A DNA stretch of 64,000 nucleotides from Brevundimonas diminuta 3F5N (lineage in GTDB: Bacteria > Pseudomonadota > Alphaproteobacteria > Caulobacterales > Caulobacteraceae): positions 1 to 64,000 of the forward strand of contig NZ_FUIE01000020.1 of the NCBI RefSeq assembly GCF_900163625.1, in the 5' to 3' direction. Of this stretch, positions 45,209 through 53,230 are shown piece after piece; positions within the stretch are counted from its first letter, which is position 1, and each line of letters opens with the position of its first letter. A program made the translations under genes and the position numbers. A model generated the notes under the pieces. That model was given only the letters and a program-made list of their open reading frames with translations, ran no database searches and was not told the origin of the DNA.

Positions 45209-45954
45209 GCCGCCTCCGGCAGGAACTTGTCGTAGCCTTCCGCCTCCAGCTCATGCGCCAGTTCCGGCCCACCCGAGGCGACGATGCGGCCGCCCGCCAG
45301 AACGTGCACCCGGTCCGGTTTGATATAGTCCAGCAGGCGCTGATAGTGGGTGATCACCAACATCGACCGGTCGGCACGGCGCATGGCGTTCACGCCGTCG
45401 GCGACGATGCGCAAGGCGTCGATGTCGAGGCCCGAGTCCGTCTCGTCCAGGATCAACAGCGACGGCTCCAGCAGGGCCATCTGCAGGATCTCCATCCGCT
45501 TCTTCTCACCGCCGGAGAAGCCGACGTTCAGCGGTCGCTTCAGCATGTCGAAGTCCATCTTCAGCGCCTGCGACGCCGCCTTGACCAGCTTCAGGAAGGC
45601 AGGAGCGGAAACCTCTTCCTCGCCACGCGCGCGCTTCTGGGCGTTCAGCGCTGTGCGGATGAAGGTCATGGCCGGCACGCCGGGGATCTCGATCGGATAC
45701 TGGAACGACAGGAACAGGCCCGCCGCCGCGCGCTCGGCCGGTTCGAGGTCCAAAAGGTCGGCGCCGTTCCACGAGGCGGAACCGTCCGTCACCTCATAGC
45801 CGGGACGGCCCGACAGGCTGTAGCCCAGCGTCGACTTGCCCGCGCCGTTCGGCCCCATGACCGCATGAACTTCGCCCGCAGGCACATCGAGCGTCAGGCC
45901 CTTGAGGATCGGCTTGTCGGCGACAGAGACGTGGAGGTTATTGATCTTAAGCAT
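45205..45954 (-). CDS. sufC: Fe-S assembly ATPase SufC
   Basis: A cytoplasmic ABC-type ATPase of 249 residues driving the SufBC2D scaffold. Walker A GPNGAGKST, signature FSGGEKKRMEILQMA and Walker B LILDETDSGLDID are present, the last two in the SufC-specific form. It follows sufB by 21 bp and overlaps sufD by 4. Confidence 0.97.
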   Translation of the reverse strand: MLKINNLHVSVADKPILKGLTLDVPAGEVHAVMGPNGAGKSTLGYSLSGRPGYEVTDGSASWNGADLLDLEPAERAAAGLFLSFQYPIEIPGVPAMTFIRTALNAQKRARGEEEVSAPAFLKLVKAASQALKMDFDMLKRPLNVGFSGGEKKRMEILQMALLEPSLLILDETDSGLDIDALRIVADGVNAMRRADRSMLVITHYQRLLDYIKPDRVHVLAGGRIVASGGPELAHELEAEGYDKFLPEAA

Positions 45955-45975
45955 TGTTTTTCTTCTTCAACTCAC

Positions 45976-47442
45976 TCAGCCGACCGAGCCTTCGAGACTG
46001 ATCGCCACCAGCTTCTGCGCCTCGACGGCGAACTCCATCGGCAGCTCCTGCAGGACGTCGCGGACGAAGCCGTTGACCAGCAGGGCCACGGCTTCCTCTT
46101 CAGACAGACCGCGCTGCTGGGCGTAGAAGAGCTGATCCTCGGACAGGCGGGTCGTGGTCGCCTCGTGCTCCAGCTGAGCCGAGCCGTTGCGGACCTCGAT
46201 GTAGGGGATGGTGTGGGCGCCGCACTCCTTGCCGATCAGCAGGCTGTCGCACTGTGTGAAGTTGCGCACGCCCGTCGCCTTGGGGTGGATCGACACCAGG
46301 CCGCGATAGGTCGAGTCCGACTTACCGGCCGAGACCGTCTTGGCGATGATGCGGCTGCGGCTGTTCTTGCCCAGGTGCATCATCTTGGTGCCGGTGTCGG
46401 CCTGTTGGTGGCCGTTGGTGATGGCGATGGAATAGAACTCGCCCGAGCTTTCCTCGCCCTTCAGGATGCAGGACGGATATTTCCAGGTGACGGCCGAGCC
46501 CGTTTCAACCTGCGTCCAGCTGACCTTGGAGCGATCGCCGCGGCAGTCGGCGCGCTTGGTGACGAAGTTGTAGATGCCGCCCTTGCCCTCGGCGTCACCG
46601 GGGTACCAATTCTGCACGGTCGAGTATTTCACCTCGGCGTCGTCCAGGGCGATGATTTCGACGACCGCCGCGTGCAACTGGTTCTCGTCGCGCATCGGCG
46701 CCGTGCAGCCTTCCAGATAGGAGACGTAGCTGCCCTTGTCAGCGATGATCAGGGTCCGCTCGAACTGGCCGGTCTGGCTGGCGTTGATGCGGAAATAGGT
46801 CGACAGCTCCATCGGGCAGCGCACGCCCGGCGGGATGTAGACGAAGCTGCCGTCAGAAAAGACCGCGCTGTTCAGGGCTGCGAAATAGTTGTCGCTGACC
46901 GGGACGACCGTGCCCAGGTATTGGCGCACAAGATCAGGATATTCACGCAAGGCCTCAGAAATTGGCATGAAAATCACGCCCGCCTTAGCCAGTTCCTCCT
47001 TGAAGGTGGTGACGACCGAGACGCTGTCGAACACAGCGTCAACGGCCACCCGGGGCGCGCCCTGGACGCCGGCCAGGACTTCCTGTTCCTTCAGCGGAAT
47101 GCCCAGCTTGGCGTAGACTTCCAGCAGTTCGGGATCGACCTCATCCAGTGATTTCGGCCCCTCCTTCTTAACCGGCGCGGCGTAGTAGTAGAGGTCCTGA
47201 TAATCGACAGGATCGTATTTCACCGCCGCCCAGGTCGGCTCTTCCATCGCCAGCCAGCGCTCATAGGCGGCGAGACGCCATTCCAGCATCCACTGCGGCT
47301 CGCGCTTCTTTTCAGAGATGAAACGGATGATGTCGGGGTTCAGGCCCTTGGGGGCGAACTCCTGCTCGACGTCGGTGGTGAAGCCGTACTTGTACCGCTC
47401 CAGCTCCGCGACCGTATCGATTGTTTCCTGAACGATAGCCAT
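45976..47442 (-). CDS. sufB: Fe-S cluster scaffold subunit SufB
   Basis: The main scaffold subunit, 488 residues, of standard length. Conserved stretches include [51 protein letters not shown] and the C-terminal [31 protein letters not shown]. The Cys in the last third of the beta-helix is a sulfur-handling residue in E. coli SufB. Starts 3 nt after the upstream cysteine desulfurase gene ends. Confidence 0.97.
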   Translation of the reverse strand: MAIVQETIDTVAELERYKYGFTTDVEQEFAPKGLNPDIIRFISEKKREPQWMLEWRLAAYERWLAMEEPTWAAVKYDPVDYQDLYYYAAPVKKEGPKSLDEVDPELLEVYAKLGIPLKEQEVLAGVQGAPRVAVDAVFDSVSVVTTFKEELAKAGVIFMPISEALREYPDLVRQYLGTVVPVSDNYFAALNSAVFSDGSFVYIPPGVRCPMELSTYFRINASQTGQFERTLIIADKGSYVSYLEGCTAPMRDENQLHAAVVEIIALDDAEVKYSTVQNWYPGDAEGKGGIYNFVTKRADCRGDRSKVSWTQVETGSAVTWKYPSCILKGEESSGEFYSIAITNGHQQADTGTKMMHLGKNSRSRIIAKTVSAGKSDSTYRGLVSIHPKATGVRNFTQCDSLLIGKECGAHTIPYIEVRNGSAQLEHEATTTRLSEDQLFYAQQRGLSEEEAVALLVNGFVRDVLQELPMEFAVEAQKLVAISLEGSVG

Positions 47443-47445
47443 AAG

Positions 47446-48582
47446 TTACGCGACTTCCTTTACGCGCTCTTGCAAGCGCGCCTTGTGCTTGTCCCAGGCC
47501 GCGACCCAGGCGTCGGCGAAGCGGGTCCAGTCGGCCTCGGTCGTGCCCCATCCGCCGGAGACGCGCACGCCCCCGGTCGCCAGATGATGCAGGCCCATGG
47601 CGCTAATCGCCTTGGACGGCTTGACCTTGCCTGACGAGCAGGCGGAACCGGCGGAGACCATGACGCCGACCAGATCCAAAGTGATGAGTTGCTGCGGGCT
47701 GTCCCAGCCCTCGACCGCCATGAACAGGGTGTTGGGCAGACGCTCGACAGCGCCGCCGATGACGGTCGCTCCCGCCGCCGTGACCTTGGCCTCGGCCGCG
47801 TCGCGCCAGGCGACATGAGCCATGGCGGCTTCCAGATCGCGCGCGGCGCAATCAGCGGCGACGCCGAAGCCGGCGATGCCCGGCACGTTCTCAGTTCCGG
47901 CGCGCAGGCCGCGTTCCTGCCCCGCGCCATGCAGGATGCGAACGGCGGAAACGCCGTCCTTCAGCACCAGAGCGCCCACGCCCTGCGGCCCGCCCAGCTT
48001 GTGCGCCGAAAGGGTCAGGCTGTCGGCGCCGAGCGCGCGCATCGTCACCGGAACCTTACCAGCCGACTGGATGGCGTCGACGTGCAACCAGCCGCCCGCC
48101 GCGCCGACCAGCTTCGCCGCCTCGGCGATGGGCTGGATCACGCCGCTTTCGTTGTTGGCGTGATGGATGGCGACAACAGCCCGCTCCGGACGGGCCAGCG
48201 CCTCAGCCAGCCAGGCCAGATCGACCACGCCGTCCGCATCGACCGGCAAAACCTCGACCGGAACGCCGCTGACGGCGGCAGCCTCGGCCACACAAGGGTG
48301 CTCGGTCGCGCCGACGATCAGCCGCTCGCAACCGGCGGCCAGGGCGCTGTGGATGGCCTGGGCGTTGGACTCGGTCCCGCCCGAAGAGAATATGATCGCC
48401 GTCGGATCGGCGCCGATCAGATCGGCCACCTGAGCGCGCGCCGTCTCGATGCGGGCGCGAGCGCGGCGCCCGGCGGCGTGCACGGCCGAGGGATTGCCGT
48501 TGTCGGCCAGAGCCTTCGCCATAATCTCCTGAACCTCAGGACGAACCAGACCCGAGGCGTTGTAATCTAGATAGACGCTCAC
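47446..48582 (-). CDS. Cysteine desulfurase, IscS/NifS type
   Basis: A group I PLP cysteine desulfurase of 378 residues. The PLP Lys is in LSAHKLGGPQG, and the persulfide Cys is in SAGSACSSGKVKPS on a longer mobile loop than in SufS. It is the second desulfurase of this operon besides SufS. It may feed tRNA thiolation or other sulfur pathways as well as Fe-S assembly. The GTG start overlaps the iscR stop as GTGA. Confidence 0.93.
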   Translation of the reverse strand: MSVYLDYNASGLVRPEVQEIMAKALADNGNPSAVHAAGRRARARIETARAQVADLIGADPTAIIFSSGGTESNAQAIHSALAAGCERLIVGATEHPCVAEAAAVSGVPVEVLPVDADGVVDLAWLAEALARPERAVVAIHHANNESGVIQPIAEAAKLVGAAGGWLHVDAIQSAGKVPVTMRALGADSLTLSAHKLGGPQGVGALVLKDGVSAVRILHGAGQERGLRAGTENVPGIAGFGVAADCAARDLEAAMAHVAWRDAAEAKVTAAGATVIGGAVERLPNTLFMAVEGWDSPQQLITLDLVGVMVSAGSACSSGKVKPSKAISAMGLHHLATGGVRVSGGWGTTEADWTRFADAWVAAWDKHKARLQERVKEVA

Positions 48583-49046
48583 GCCGCAGCCTCCATGGAC
48601 GTCGCGTCCTTCTGGCCCATGCGCGCCCGGTTGGTGCGCTTTTCGATCACATCAGCCAGACTGACTCCGGCCAGATAGCGATGGATCTCGGCGCCCAGAT
48701 CTTCCCAAAGGTCGTGGGTGATGCAGCGTGCGCCGCCCGTCATGCAACCGCGCGGCGTGCCATGGGCGGCGCAGCGGGTGGCGCGGATCGGTTCGTCTAC
48801 GGCCAGGACAATGTCGGCCACGACCGTCTCTTCCGGCGCCTTGGCCAGGCGATAGCCGCCGCCCGGCCCGCGAATGCTCTTCACCAGCCCGCCCTTGCGC
48901 AGCCGTGCGAAGAGCTGCTCCAGATAGCTGAGCGAGATTTCCTGACGGGTGGCGATTTCGGCCAGGGACACAGCCCGGCCCGAGCCGTTTTTCGCCAGAT
49001 CGGCCATCGCCATCACGGCGTAACGTCCCTTTGTCGACAGGCGCAT
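48579..49046 (-). CDS. iscR: Rrf2-family Fe-S regulator, IscR-like
   Basis: A 155-residue Rrf2-family winged-helix regulator starting MRLSTKGRYAVMAMADLA. The recognition helix region is ISLSYLEQLFARLRKGGLVKSIRGPGGGYRLA. Three cysteines (TRC, RGC, ARC) in the second third match the IscR [2Fe-2S] ligand layout, with slightly wider spacing than in E. coli. It heads the suf operon and probably represses it when clusters are plentiful. The 161-bp upstream gap holds a likely promoter/operator. Confidence 0.92.
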   Translation of the reverse strand: MRLSTKGRYAVMAMADLAKNGSGRAVSLAEIATRQEISLSYLEQLFARLRKGGLVKSIRGPGGGYRLAKAPEETVVADIVLAVDEPIRATRCAAHGTPRGCMTGGARCITHDLWEDLGAEIHRYLAGVSLADVIEKRTNRARMGQKDATSMEAAA

Positions 49047-49130
49047 CCCTATAACCTCAAAATTCTAACGCTTTTCGGGGCGGCCATGCTAAGACCCCCG
49101 GCCTCGCTGGCGAGTGCGTCACGCACCGGG

Positions 49131-49163
49131 GACTTAGAAAGTCCTACCTCCCCGGTCAAGTAT
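49131..49163 (-). promoter_or_regulatory. Candidate iscR-suf promoter and IscR half-site
   Basis: On the minus strand TTGACC (49159-49154) stands 17 nt from TAAGTC (49136-49131), placing transcription start about 80 nt before iscR. The -35 is embedded in ATACTTGAC, a perfect left half of the E. coli type 1 IscR consensus ATASYYGAC. The right half is poorly matched. The assignment is by eye. Confidence 0.35.
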
Positions 49164-49207
49164 TATCCGTCCGGCGAAACCTCTATTGATTGTAGGGATC
49201 GCGATCC

Positions 49208-49858
49208 ATGCCTGAAGTCATCCTGCCCGGCGCCTCTGGCCGTATCGAAGGCCGCTATTCGCCCGGCAAGCGCCCCGACGCGCCGATCGCCCTGATCCTG
49301 CACCCCCACCCCAAGGCGGGCGGGCATATGAACAACCCGGTCGCCCTGACGATGCACCAACTGTTCGTGCAGCGTGGGTTCGCCACCCTGCGCTACAACT
49401 CGCGCGGCGTGGGCAAGTCCCAGGGCGAGTTCGACAGCGGCATCGGCGAACTGGCCGACGCGGCCACCGCTCTGGACTGGCTGCAGGCCAACAACCCCGC
49501 CGCCACCCAGACCTGGGTCGCCGGCTATCAGTTCGGCGCCTACATCGGCATGCAGTTGCTGATGCGCCGCCCCGAGACGGACGGCTTCATCTCGGTGTCG
49601 CCGCCCTCGAACATCTATGACTTCAGCTTCCTGGCCCCCTGCCCGGCCTCGGGCCTGTTCCTGCACGGCACGGCCGACACCGTAGTGCCTCCGGCCGAAG
49701 TCGAGCGCGTGGTCAACAAGCTGCGCACCCAGAAGGGCATCGTCATCGACTACGAGCTGGAAGAAGGCGCGACCCACTTCTGGCAGGACCACATCGGCGC
49801 CGTCGAGCGCCGCGTCGGGGCCTACCTGGACAAGCGTCTGGCCGAAAAGCCGGCCTGA
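49208..49858 (+). CDS. Alpha/beta-hydrolase-fold protein with altered nucleophile elbow
   Basis: A 216-residue COG2945-like alpha/beta hydrolase with no signal peptide. The oxyanion-side segment LHPHPKAGGHMNN, the SRGVGKSQG turn and a late GATHFW histidine are normal. The nucleophile elbow reads GYQFGA, so residue 108 is Gln (CAG) where Ser is expected. It may therefore be non-catalytic or use another mechanism; no substrate is known. Divergent from iscR. Confidence 0.85.
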   Translation: MPEVILPGASGRIEGRYSPGKRPDAPIALILHPHPKAGGHMNNPVALTMHQLFVQRGFATLRYNSRGVGKSQGEFDSGIGELADAATALDWLQANNPAATQTWVAGYQFGAYIGMQLLMRRPETDGFISVSPPSNIYDFSFLAPCPASGLFLHGTADTVVPPAEVERVVNKLRTQKGIVIDYELEEGATHFWQDHIGAVERRVGAYLDKRLAEKPA

Positions 49859-49869
49859 CATCCTGACGA

Positions 49870-50847
49870 TCAGCGCGGAGGTCCAACCTCCGCGCGGGTC
49901 CGCCACAGGGACCAGGCCACCCCCGTCGCCAGGATCGCCGCCGTCACCGATAGTGAGACAGGGGGCGGCACCTTCTCGATCCCCAGCAGGGGCGCCGCGA
50001 ACACCTTGGCGCCGATGAAGACCAGCAGGACAGCCAACGCCTGCTTCAAATAGGCGAAGCGGTGGATCACCGCCGCCAGGGCGAAATAGAGCGCCCTCAA
50101 CCCCAATATGGCGAAGATGTTGGACGTGTAGACGACATAGGCGTCCGTCGTGATGGCGAAGACCGCCGGGACGGAGTCCACGGCGAAGATCACGTCAGCG
50201 ATCTCGATCGTCACGAGGGCCAGGAACAGCGGCGTGGCGTGCAACTTCATCTCGCCCGAACGACTGTGCGTTCGGACGAAGAAGGCGTGACCGTGCAGGT
50301 CGTTTGTCACCCGCATCCGTCGTCGGAACCACTTCAGCAGCGCATTATCGGCGATGTCCGCTTCCTCGCCGCGCGCAAAGAACATCTTCACGCCCGTGAG
50401 GATCAGAAAGCCGGCGAACAAGTACAGCACCCAGTGATAACGGGCGACCAGCACGGCCCCGCCGCCGATCATAATCGCCCTCAGGACGATGACGCCTAGC
50501 ACGCCCCAGAACAGCACCCGGTGCTGATAGAGACGCGGCACGGAAAAGGCGCTGAAGATCAAGGCGATAACGAAGACATTGTCCATCGCCAAGCTTTTCT
50601 CGACGGCATAGGCGGTCAGATATTCGACCGCGCTATCCGCCCCAAGCCACGACCACAGCCATGCCCCAAAGGCCAGGGCAACGGCGATATAGAAGGCCGA
50701 CAGCCCCAGGCTCTCGCGCACCCCGATCTCATGATCACGCCGGTTGAACAGCCCCAGGTCCAGCGCCAGCAGGGCGATGACGATTGTCAGGAAGCCGGCC
50801 CACATCCAGACGGGCTTGCCCAACCACTCCAGCAGCAACAGTTCCAT
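49870..50847 (-). CDS. TerC/Alx-family integral membrane protein
   Basis: A 325-residue protein with about nine hydrophobic helices and the TerC signatures: acidic residues in LDLGLFNRRDHEIG and SLAMDNVFVIALIFSAFSVP, and VDSVPAVFAITTDAYVVYTSNIFAILGLRALYF. Family members export Mn2+ or act in metal loading of exported enzymes, and some confer tellurite resistance. The ATG at 50847 is favoured by an AAGG 5-6 nt upstream. Converges on the hydrolase gene with an 11-bp gap. Confidence 0.92.
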   Translation of the reverse strand: MELLLLEWLGKPVWMWAGFLTIVIALLALDLGLFNRRDHEIGVRESLGLSAFYIAVALAFGAWLWSWLGADSAVEYLTAYAVEKSLAMDNVFVIALIFSAFSVPRLYQHRVLFWGVLGVIVLRAIMIGGGAVLVARYHWVLYLFAGFLILTGVKMFFARGEEADIADNALLKWFRRRMRVTNDLHGHAFFVRTHSRSGEMKLHATPLFLALVTIEIADVIFAVDSVPAVFAITTDAYVVYTSNIFAILGLRALYFALAAVIHRFAYLKQALAVLLVFIGAKVFAAPLLGIEKVPPPVSLSVTAAILATGVAWSLWRTRAEVGPPR

Positions 50848-50920
50848 CGACGCCTTCGCGAGCCGTTTCAAACGACGCGGCCGACATCGCGATGAAGGGT
50901 CGCCAGAGGGGCCCGGTCCG

Positions 50921-50940
50921 CTCTAGGTCAACGCCTAGAG
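50921..50940. repeat. 7-bp inverted repeat between EamA and terC genes
   Basis: CTCTAGG (50921-50927) and CCTAGAG (50934-50940) around a 6-nt loop, 15 bp beyond the EamA gene stop and 74 bp before the terC ATG. No T-tract follows. It could be an operator for terC or a weak terminator. Confidence 0.45.
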
Positions 50941-50954
50941 ACGGCGAGCGTTGC

Positions 50955-51911
50955 CTAATGCTCGCCTTCCGCCGCCGCCACAGCCGCCGGACGGTGAGCG
51001 CGGACGCACCAGACGACGCTGACGATCATCAGGATCATGGCGACGATCTCGATCACGGTCGGGCCGCGCTGCTCCCAGATGAAGCCGTAGATGAAGGCGA
51101 ACAGAGTCTCCGACACGATCATCTGGCCCAGCATGGTCAGCGGCAGCAGGCGGCTGGCCTGGTTCCAGAAGGCGTTGCCGATGACCGAGGCGAAGATCGC
51201 CACGCCCGCGCTGACCCCGATGAGGCGCAGCCAGGCGTCATCCGTCATGCCGCCCAGCATGAACAGCGACGGAATGACCAGCAGCAGCGCCAATGCGCCC
51301 GTGACCACGCCGGTCAACAGCGACCACTCATGCGGGGTGACATCAGGCAAGCGCCCCATCCAGCGGCTGTTGCCGACAGCGAAGGCGGTCCAGGACAACA
51401 AGGCCGCAATGGCGCAGCCAAGCCCGATCAAGGTCGCGGAGCCGCTTTGCGCCGCCGCGCCGCCGCCCTGGCTGAGCGACTCCCAGCCAATCAGGCCGAC
51501 GGCCAGCGCCGCCACGGCGATAGGCGGCGCCACGCGCGACAGCGGCGGCGAGTCCTTGTCCCGCAGGCCCCACAGGGCCACCACCACAGGCACCATGCCG
51601 ACGATCAGGGCCGAGGCCGCGACGCCTGCGTAATGCACCCCGACCACCAGAAAGGCGAAATAGACCAGATTTCCCGCCAAGCTCAGCCAGACCAGGGCGC
51701 CCCACGCCTTGCGCGTCAGAGCCGCCGTCACCCGCCGCCAACGCGGCGCGATCAGCAGGACTGCGATCAGGCCATAGGCGAGATAGCGTCCGGCCGTCAG
51801 CAGCAGGGGCGAGGCCTCCGGCACGACCTTCGGCGCCAGGAAGACCAACCCCCACAGGGCGCCCGCGGCAAGGCCGCTGGCGATGCCCCAGAAGCGCGAT
51901 GACGCCGCCAC
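50955..51911 (-). CDS. DMT-superfamily (EamA) transporter
   Basis: A 318-residue inner-membrane transporter with ten hydrophobic helices in two EamA repeats (about 10-135 and 155-300). Substrate unknown; relatives export amino acids, nucleotides or drugs. The GTG at 51911 is chosen because it shares one base with the anmK TAG stop and is preceded by GGAA. The longer in-frame extension would lie wholly inside anmK and looks like non-coding shadow. Co-translated with anmK. Confidence 0.85.
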   Translation of the reverse strand: MAASSRFWGIASGLAAGALWGLVFLAPKVVPEASPLLLTAGRYLAYGLIAVLLIAPRWRRVTAALTRKAWGALVWLSLAGNLVYFAFLVVGVHYAGVAASALIVGMVPVVVALWGLRDKDSPPLSRVAPPIAVAALAVGLIGWESLSQGGGAAAQSGSATLIGLGCAIAALLSWTAFAVGNSRWMGRLPDVTPHEWSLLTGVVTGALALLLVIPSLFMLGGMTDDAWLRLIGVSAGVAIFASVIGNAFWNQASRLLPLTMLGQMIVSETLFAFIYGFIWEQRGPTVIEIVAMILMIVSVVWCVRAHRPAAVAAAEGEH

Positions 51912-53050
51912 TATTCCGCACCCGGCTCGACGATTTGGCCGCCGGTCATAGGCGTCGGGACGCCTGTCGTGCCGGGGAAGCTGATCGGCAAGCCCAGACG
52001 ACAGCGCGCGGCCAGGAAGGCGAAGGCCTCGGCCTCGATGGAGTCTCCGCGCCACCCCTTGTCTTCGGCCGTCGAAACAGGGACGCCGACACGCTCGCGA
52101 ATGGCGACCAGCAGCACGGGGTTGTGTCGACCGCCGCCGCAGACGACGATCTCCTTCGGCTGTTCCGAACAGCGCGAAACGCCCAGCGCCACGGCCTGAG
52201 CCGCAAAGGCGGTCAGAGTGGCGGCGGCGTCCTCCAGCGACAGCTCCGCCACCGGATCCAGTGAGAAGTCGAAACGGTCCAGCGACTTCGGCCCAATCGC
52301 GGCGAAGTAGGGATGGGCCAGATAGGCGTCCAGCATGGCCTGATCGACGACCCCCGCCGCCGCCAGACGACCGCCCTCATCCATCCGCTTCTTCATCCGC
52401 GACTGGACCAACAGATCGACCATGCCGTTGGCCGGGCCGGTGTCGAAGGCCTCCAGTTCGCCATCAGCACGGATCAAGGTGATGTTGCCGACCCCTCCCA
52501 GATTCAGCACGGCGACCGGGCCCGGCATCCCCGCCTTGCGCACAAGCGCCGCGTGATAGACAGGCGCCAACGGCGCACCCTGCCCGCCCGCCGCCACGTC
52601 GGCGCTGCGGAAGTCAAAGGCCGTTGGCACGCCCAGGCCTTCGGCCACGCTGGCGGCGTCGATCAACTGGACCGTGCGGCCCGGCTTGTCCAGCGTCGGC
52701 GCCTCGTGCAGCACCGTCTGGCCATGGACGCCGACCAGATCCAGCGCGCTGGACTTCACCCCATTCACCGCCATGAAGCCGAGCGCAGCGGCCAGATGCG
52801 CGTCGGCCACCGCCATGCGGGCGTCCTCGAAGCTGTCGGGTTCTTCCTCGTCGCGTTCCCAGTCGAAAGCGTCGTCGATCGCGTCCTCGATGAGGGCGCG
52901 CGTTTCGCCGTCCAGCTTCATCTCGCCAGCGGGACCAAAAGCCAGGATGTCGTGGCCATCCGTCTCGATCACCGCCATGTCCACAGCGTCCAGCGAGGTG
53001 CCGGTCATGAAGCCGAGCACGCGAAGGGTCTTTTTCGAGGAGGTCGTCAT
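51911..53050 (-). CDS. anmK: Anhydro-N-acetylmuramic acid kinase
   Basis: A cell-wall recycling enzyme that phosphorylates and opens 1,6-anhydroMurNAc to MurNAc-6-phosphate. The 379-residue protein shows the family opening GFMTGTSLDAVDMAVI, the VHGQTV segment, NLGGVGNIT and the C-terminal VCGGGRHNPVL. It has an acidic insertion (about 60-72, ERDEEEPDSFED). The lytic transglycosylase encoded at 60.9-62.9 kb makes its kind of substrate. Divergent from the tyrS leader, with 42 bp between start codons. Confidence 0.95.
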   Translation of the reverse strand: MTTSSKKTLRVLGFMTGTSLDAVDMAVIETDGHDILAFGPAGEMKLDGETRALIEDAIDDAFDWERDEEEPDSFEDARMAVADAHLAAALGFMAVNGVKSSALDLVGVHGQTVLHEAPTLDKPGRTVQLIDAASVAEGLGVPTAFDFRSADVAAGGQGAPLAPVYHAALVRKAGMPGPVAVLNLGGVGNITLIRADGELEAFDTGPANGMVDLLVQSRMKKRMDEGGRLAAAGVVDQAMLDAYLAHPYFAAIGPKSLDRFDFSLDPVAELSLEDAAATLTAFAAQAVALGVSRCSEQPKEIVVCGGGRHNPVLLVAIRERVGVPVSTAEDKGWRGDSIEAEAFAFLAARCRLGLPISFPGTTGVPTPMTGGQIVEPGAE

Positions 53051-53056
53051 AGCGGC

Positions 53057-53086
53057 TTGACTGCCACGTCGGGCGCGACGTAGCTA
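53057..53086 (+). promoter_or_regulatory. Candidate promoter of the tyrS leader transcript
   Basis: TTGACT (53057-53062) and TAGCTA (53081-53086) with an 18-nt spacer. The predicted start point falls at about 53092-53094, on the ATG of the Tyr-rich leader peptide. The leader mRNA would then be leaderless, as described for the trpL attenuator of rhizobia. Confidence 0.5.
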
Positions 53087-53092
53087 GCGCCC

Positions 53093-53146
53093 ATGATCGC
53101 GCAACCGGCCCTTTTCGCCGCCTATTACTACGGTCTCTACTCGTAG
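53093..53146 (+). CDS. Tyrosine-rich leader peptide upstream of tyrS
   Basis: A 17-codon frame encoding MIAQPALFAAYYYGLYS, ending TAG at 53144-53146. Four of 17 codons are Tyr, three of them consecutive (53123-53131). It has no Shine-Dalgarno, but the candidate promoter upstream would start transcription on its ATG. It lies 84 bp before tyrS on the same strand, and the gap folds into alternative GC-rich hairpins. This is the layout of a ribosome-mediated attenuator reading Tyr-tRNA charging. Expression is inferred, not shown. Confidence 0.65.
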   Translation: MIAQPALFAAYYYGLYS

Positions 53147-53147
53147 A

Positions 53148-53207
53148 GCGGCCGCGATCCTTGCCGCCCCTCCCTCGGCGGCATTATTCCTCGGAAGACG
53201 GCCGCCG
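53148..53207 (+). terminator. Alternative hairpins of the putative tyrS attenuator
   Basis: Four segments can pair in overlapping ways: 53148-53152 with 53163-53167 (GCGGC/GCCGC); 53162-53168 with 53177-53183 (TGCCGCC/GGCGGCA, followed by TTATT); and 53176-53182 with 53201-53207 (CGGCGGC/GCCGCCG). The second looks most like an intrinsic terminator, and the first would exclude it. A ribosome at the leader stop codon would cover segment one. Confidence 0.55.
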
Positions 53208-53230
53208 GTTCTGATGTTACGGACCCGACC

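Noticed and set aside
50848-50954. yybP-ykoY manganese riboswitch upstream of the TerC gene
   Set aside because: TerC/Alx genes often carry one, but I see none of its conserved core in the 107-bp gap, only a short 7-bp hairpin.
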